Of a stretch of 15,973 nucleotides of DNA, positions 13,601-15,973 are shown in pieces; positions within the stretch are counted from its first letter, which is position 1; the number at the start of each line of letters is the position of its first letter. Made by a program: the position numbers and the translations under genes. The notes below the pieces were generated by a model. The model searched no databases. It was not told the origin of the DNA and saw only the letters and a list, made by a program, of their open reading frames with translations. Origin of the DNA: an uncultured Sterolibacteriaceae bacterium (GTDB taxonomy: Bacteria > Pseudomonadota > Gammaproteobacteria > Burkholderiales > Rhodocyclaceae); assembly GCA_937888595.1 (NCBI GenBank), contig CALARK010000006.1, forward strand, positions 1 to 15,973, in the 5' to 3' direction.

Positions 13601-15112
13601 ATGCTCCCCAGGTCCCATATCCGCGAGAACCCGCTGTCGCAGATCGCCACGCCGGCCATGCTCCTGCTCGCCGCCGTGCTGTGGACGCTGCTGGTGCTGT
13701 TCTCGCTGTGGACGCAGCGCGAGCAGCTGAACCGAACAGCCATGGAGCTCGCCCGCATCGACGCCATCGCCAACCTCAAGAAGGACATGGCGATCCGCAA
13801 GTGGGCTTCCGAAGTGGGGGGAGTCTATATCAAGGAAGACCTCGCTCCGAACGTCGACGCCCTCAGCGAGCAGGAACGCGTGATGGCCGTGCGCTTCACC
13901 GGCGAGAGCCACAAGCTGATCTCGCTGACCTCGATCCATATCCTGATGGGCATCCAGGAAATCAGCAACAAGGAGTACGGCAGCAAGGAACGGCTGACCT
14001 CGCTGCAGCTGCTCAACCGCAAGAACGCCCCCGACGAATGGGAAGCGCAGGCCCTGAAAACCCTCGAGCAGGGCTCCAAGATCGTGGCCGAGTCGATGCC
14101 CAGGAAGAAGGGGCACGGGCTGATGCGCGTCATGATTCCGATGCGCATGGACGAGGAATGCCTCGAATGCCACCGCGAAACCCTCGTTCCGGTCGGCGGC
14201 CTGCGGGGCGGGGCGGCGGTGACGATCGACCTCAACACCTACTGGACGGCACAGGAACCGGCGTGGCGGGGCATCCAGTACTGGCATACCGGCATCTGGT
14301 TCGCCGGCCTGGCTGCCCTGCTCGCCTACTGGTCCTTCGTGCGCCGCCGCGCCGCCGAGCACATGTCGCTGGAAAAGGAACGCCGCGAGAATGAAGTCGT
14401 GCTGCAGCAGCACAAGCAGCGCCTCGAGGCATCGGAAACCCGGCTGCGCGAGCTGGCCGCCTTCCTTGAAACCGTGCGGGAAGAGGAACGCACCCGCATC
14501 GCCCGCGAACTGCACGACGAACTGGGGCAGGCGCTGACCGCGCTGCGTTTCGACCTCGGCTGGCTGCGCGGCAAGGCGACGCCGCTGGGTACGCCGGCGG
14601 CCGAGCGCGTCGCCGCCGCACTCGGCGTGGTCGAGCAGAGCATCGTGTCGCTGCGCCGCATCTCCGAGGATCTGCGGCCGGCGATGCTCGACAGCCTGGG
14701 ACTGGCCGCCGCCGTCGAACACCATGTGACGCAGTTCGCCCAGCGCAACGGCATCCCCTGCCGCCTGCACATGAACCGCGAGGAATTCGAACTCGACGGC
14801 AACCTCGCCACCGCCGTTTTCCGCATCGTCCAGGAAGCGCTGACCAACATCGTCCGCCATGCCGAGGCCAGCGAAGTGCGCATCGATATCGAGCAGACCG
14901 ACGACGAAGGCGGCGCAGAGGGAGCAATGCGGCTGGTCGTCGAGGATGACGGCCGCGGCTTCGACGTCTCCGGCCGCACGACGCGCTTCGGCCTGCTGGG
15001 CATGCGCGAACGCATCACCATGCTCCGCGGCACGCTCGACATCGACAGCCGGCCCGACCGCGGTACCCGCATTACGGCATGGCTGCCATTGCACAAGGAA
15101 CCCGTCGCATGA
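13601..15112 (+). CDS. Membrane histidine kinase with periplasmic haem-c (Tll0287-like/DUF3365) sensor and HisKA_3 core
   Basis: The protein has 503 residues. Helices at about 18-38 and 229-247 bound a periplasmic region. That region has WASEVGGVYIKEDLAPN (68-84), ERLTSLQLLNRKNAPDEWE (130-148) and DEECLECH, i.e. CxxCH at Cys187, Cys190 and His191. This combination matches Tll0287-like (DUF3365) domains, which bind c-type haem. A coiled linker leads to EEERTRIARELHDELGQALT with phospho-acceptor His305. The ATPase has VQEALTNIVRHAEA (Asn416), DDGRGFD (449-455) and FGLLGMRER. Redox potential or a small gas is the likely signal (inference). The start at 13601 lacks a Shine-Dalgarno; ATG at 13593 is out of frame. 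The stop overlaps the regulator gene by 4 nt. Confidence 0.93.
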   Translation: MLPRSHIRENPLSQIATPAMLLLAAVLWTLLVLFSLWTQREQLNRTAMELARIDAIANLKKDMAIRKWASEVGGVYIKEDLAPNVDALSEQERVMAVRFTGESHKLISLTSIHILMGIQEISNKEYGSKERLTSLQLLNRKNAPDEWEAQALKTLEQGSKIVAESMPRKKGHGLMRVMIPMRMDEECLECHRETLVPVGGLRGGAAVTIDLNTYWTAQEPAWRGIQYWHTGIWFAGLAALLAYWSFVRRRAAEHMSLEKERRENEVVLQQHKQRLEASETRLRELAAFLETVREEERTRIARELHDELGQALTALRFDLGWLRGKATPLGTPAAERVAAALGVVEQSIVSLRRISEDLRPAMLDSLGLAAAVEHHVTQFAQRNGIPCRLHMNREEFELDGNLATAVFRIVQEALTNIVRHAEASEVRIDIEQTDDEGGAEGAMRLVVEDDGRGFDVSGRTTRFGLLGMRERITMLRGTLDIDSRPDRGTRITAWLPLHKEPVA

Positions 15113-15759
15113 CCCGCGTCCTCATCGCCGACGACCACGCCATCCTGCGTGCCGGCATCAAGCATCTCCTGTCCGAGCACCCGGACATCACGGTCGCCGG
15201 CGAAGCCTGCAACGGCCAGGAAGTGCTCGCCATGGTCCGCGCCGAACCCTGGGATGTACTGGTCCTCGACATGACGATGCCCGGCAAGAGCGGCATCGAG
15301 CTGATCAAGCAGCTCAAGCAGATCGCCCCGAAGCTGCCGATCCTGATCCTCAGCATGCACAAGGAGGACGTCTATGCCGTACGCGCCCTCAAGGCGGGGG
15401 CCGCCGGATACCTGTGCAAGGACAATGCCGAGGACCAGCTGGTGGCCGCGTTGCGCAAGATCACGGGCGGCGGGCTCTACATCAATGCCGCGGTGGCGGA
15501 AAAGCTGGCCGCCGACATGCTGCACGGCGATGCCCGCGACGCCCCGCCGCATACCCGCCTGTCCGATCGCGAATACCAGGTGTTCCAGCTGATCGCCCAG
15601 GGCGAAGGCGTGACCGATATCGCCCAGAAACTCAACCTGAGCGTCAAGACGGTCAGCACCCACAAGACGCACATCATGGAAAAGATGGGCTGCGCCAACG
15701 TCGCCGAGCTGGTGCGCTACGCGATCCAGCACGAGCTGCTGCCCGGGGCCGCGGAATAG
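15109..15759 (+). CDS. NarL/FixJ-family response regulator (pairs with haem kinase)
   Basis: The protein has 216 residues. The receiver has Asp8/Asp9, acceptor Asp54 in VLDMTMPGKSG, Ser82 in LSMHKED and Lys104 in YLCKD. The LuxR-type HTH (about 150-210) reads LSDREYQVFQLIAQGE and LNLSVKTVSTHKTHIMEKM. It is closely similar to the regulator at 3289-3927 in both domains, so the two are paralogues and may share target sites. The ATG at 15109 overlaps the kinase stop and has AAGGA upstream; the in-frame ATG at 15079 would lie inside the kinase gene and is less likely. Its TAG stop is the first three bases of a perfect 14-bp palindrome. Confidence 0.95.
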   Translation: MTRVLIADDHAILRAGIKHLLSEHPDITVAGEACNGQEVLAMVRAEPWDVLVLDMTMPGKSGIELIKQLKQIAPKLPILILSMHKEDVYAVRALKAGAAGYLCKDNAEDQLVAALRKITGGGLYINAAVAEKLAADMLHGDARDAPPHTRLSDREYQVFQLIAQGEGVTDIAQKLNLSVKTVSTHKTHIMEKMGCANVAELVRYAIQHELLPGAAE

Positions 15760-15770
15760 GAATATTCCTA
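15757..15770. promoter_or_regulatory. Perfect palindrome TAGGAATATTCCTA, RcsAB-box-like candidate site
   Basis: This 14-bp perfect palindrome starts on the stop codon of the NarL-type regulator and lies 160 bp upstream of the gene at 15930. It differs by one base from the enterobacterial RcsAB box TAAGAATATTCCTA, as I recall that consensus. RcsB has the same kind of HTH as the regulator encoded here. A similar palindrome lies at 3268-3281. It is probably a regulator-binding site for the downstream gene, possibly autoregulatory. Confidence 0.55.
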
Positions 15771-15829
15771 CCCCGGAAATCAGCCGGCACCGGATTTCCT
15801 TTCCTCCCCGTCGAACTACCATTGGTGCA

Positions 15830-15882
15830 ATGCGGCGAATTGCCGCATGCGACGCTCGGTCACATCGTCCGGTCGCATGCGG
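15830..15882 (+). promoter_or_regulatory. Two mutually exclusive hairpins in the leader of the exported-protein gene
   Basis: Hairpin A is ATGCGGC-GAATT-GCCGCAT (15830-15848), a perfect 7-bp stem with a 5-nt loop. Hairpin B is CCGCATGCGAC (15843-15853) with GTCGCATGCGG (15872-15882), a perfect 11-bp stem with an 18-nt loop that can pair further (CGG/CCG). They share GCCGCAT, so only one can form. Neither is followed by a T-run, so this is not a standard terminator. It may be an RNA switch, an mRNA-stabilising stem, or on DNA a set of repeated CGCATGCG half-sites. Confidence 0.5.
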
Positions 15883-15929
15883 AAGTTCAAGGCGATTTCG
15901 GCATCACATCAAACCTATGGGAGGTAACC

Positions 15930-15973
15930 ATGAATCGAATTACCCGGAAAGCGTTGCCGGTGTTGCTGGCGGC
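15930..15973 (+). CDS. Start of a probable exported protein (14 codons visible)
   Basis: The ATG follows TGGGAGG with 5-nt spacing, the strongest ribosome-binding site in this part of the window, suggesting high expression. The visible residues MNRITRKALPVLLA have a positively charged start followed by a hydrophobic stretch, as in a Sec signal peptide. The gene runs off the right edge, so the product cannot be named. A leader of about 170 nt with a palindrome and strong hairpins suggests regulated expression by the upstream haem-kinase/regulator pair. Confidence 0.7.
   Translation, partial: MNRITRKALPVLLA

Noticed and set aside
13547..15094. A 515-codon minus-strand open frame opposite the haem kinase
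   Set aside because: Same reasoning: the plus frame has DUF3365-like, HisKA_3 and ATPase motifs, while the minus frame has none.
15783..15800. Possible sigma-54 promoter (GGCAC-N5-TT) upstream of the exported-protein gene
   Set aside because: The -12 element reads TTCC rather than TTGC, lacking the invariant GC, so the match is too weak to report.
15843..15882. The 11-bp inverted repeat as an intrinsic terminator after the haem-kinase operon
   Set aside because: No T-run follows on either strand (GGAAGTTCAAGG downstream), and the loop of 18 nt is long for a terminator.
1..15973. Mobile elements, CRISPR arrays, tRNA or rRNA genes
   Set aside because: No transposase or integrase motif, no regularly spaced direct repeats and no tRNA-like cloverleaf or rRNA segment were seen on either strand by eye.

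Overview
The window comes from a high-GC proteobacterial chromosome. Strong C/G preference at third codon positions, a complete livHMGF cassette, the accA-tilS pair and several NarX/NarL- and FixL/FixJ-type two-component systems all suggest a free-living betaproteobacterium. Rhodocyclales-like is my best guess, but no rRNA or other decisive marker is present. Coding density is very high, and many genes overlap by ATGA stop/start pairs.

Layout. (1) About 1-3167, minus strand: the head of a chemosensory operon. In transcription order it holds a single-domain receiver, a CheY, a membrane-anchored methyl-accepting receptor without a sensory domain, a STAS-domain protein and the first 259 residues of a CheA that runs off the left edge. 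Its leader (3168-3288) holds a foldable 5' UTR and a 14-bp palindrome. (2) 3289-5009, minus strand: a soluble PAS histidine kinase overlapping a NarL-type response regulator. (3) 5239-11663, plus strand: a small Gly/Pro/Lys-rich protein of unknown function, then livH, livM, livG and livF (ABC importer without a binding protein), then a membrane FixL/DctB-like kinase and a FixJ-type regulator. (4) 11600-13550, minus strand: accA followed by a short tilS whose 3' end overlaps the FixJ-type gene tail to tail. (5) 13601-15759, plus strand: a membrane histidine kinase with a periplasmic Tll0287-like (DUF3365) region carrying a CxxCH haem-c motif, overlapping a second NarL-type regulator. (6) 15760-15929: a leader with a palindrome and two mutually exclusive hairpins, then the first codons of a probably exported protein at 15930.

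How the parts may fit together. The two NarX/NarL-type systems (3289-5009 and 13601-15759) have closely similar regulators. Each regulator gene is followed by a copy of the palindrome TAGGRATWTYCCTA, placed upstream of the next transcription unit: the chemosensory operon in one case, the exported protein in the other. The motif resembles the RcsAB box recognised by an HTH of the same superfamily. The simplest reading is a small regulatory network in which one or both regulators, one of them probably driven by a haem redox or gas sensor, control chemotaxis-like signalling and a secreted product. This network is inferred from sequence and has not been shown.
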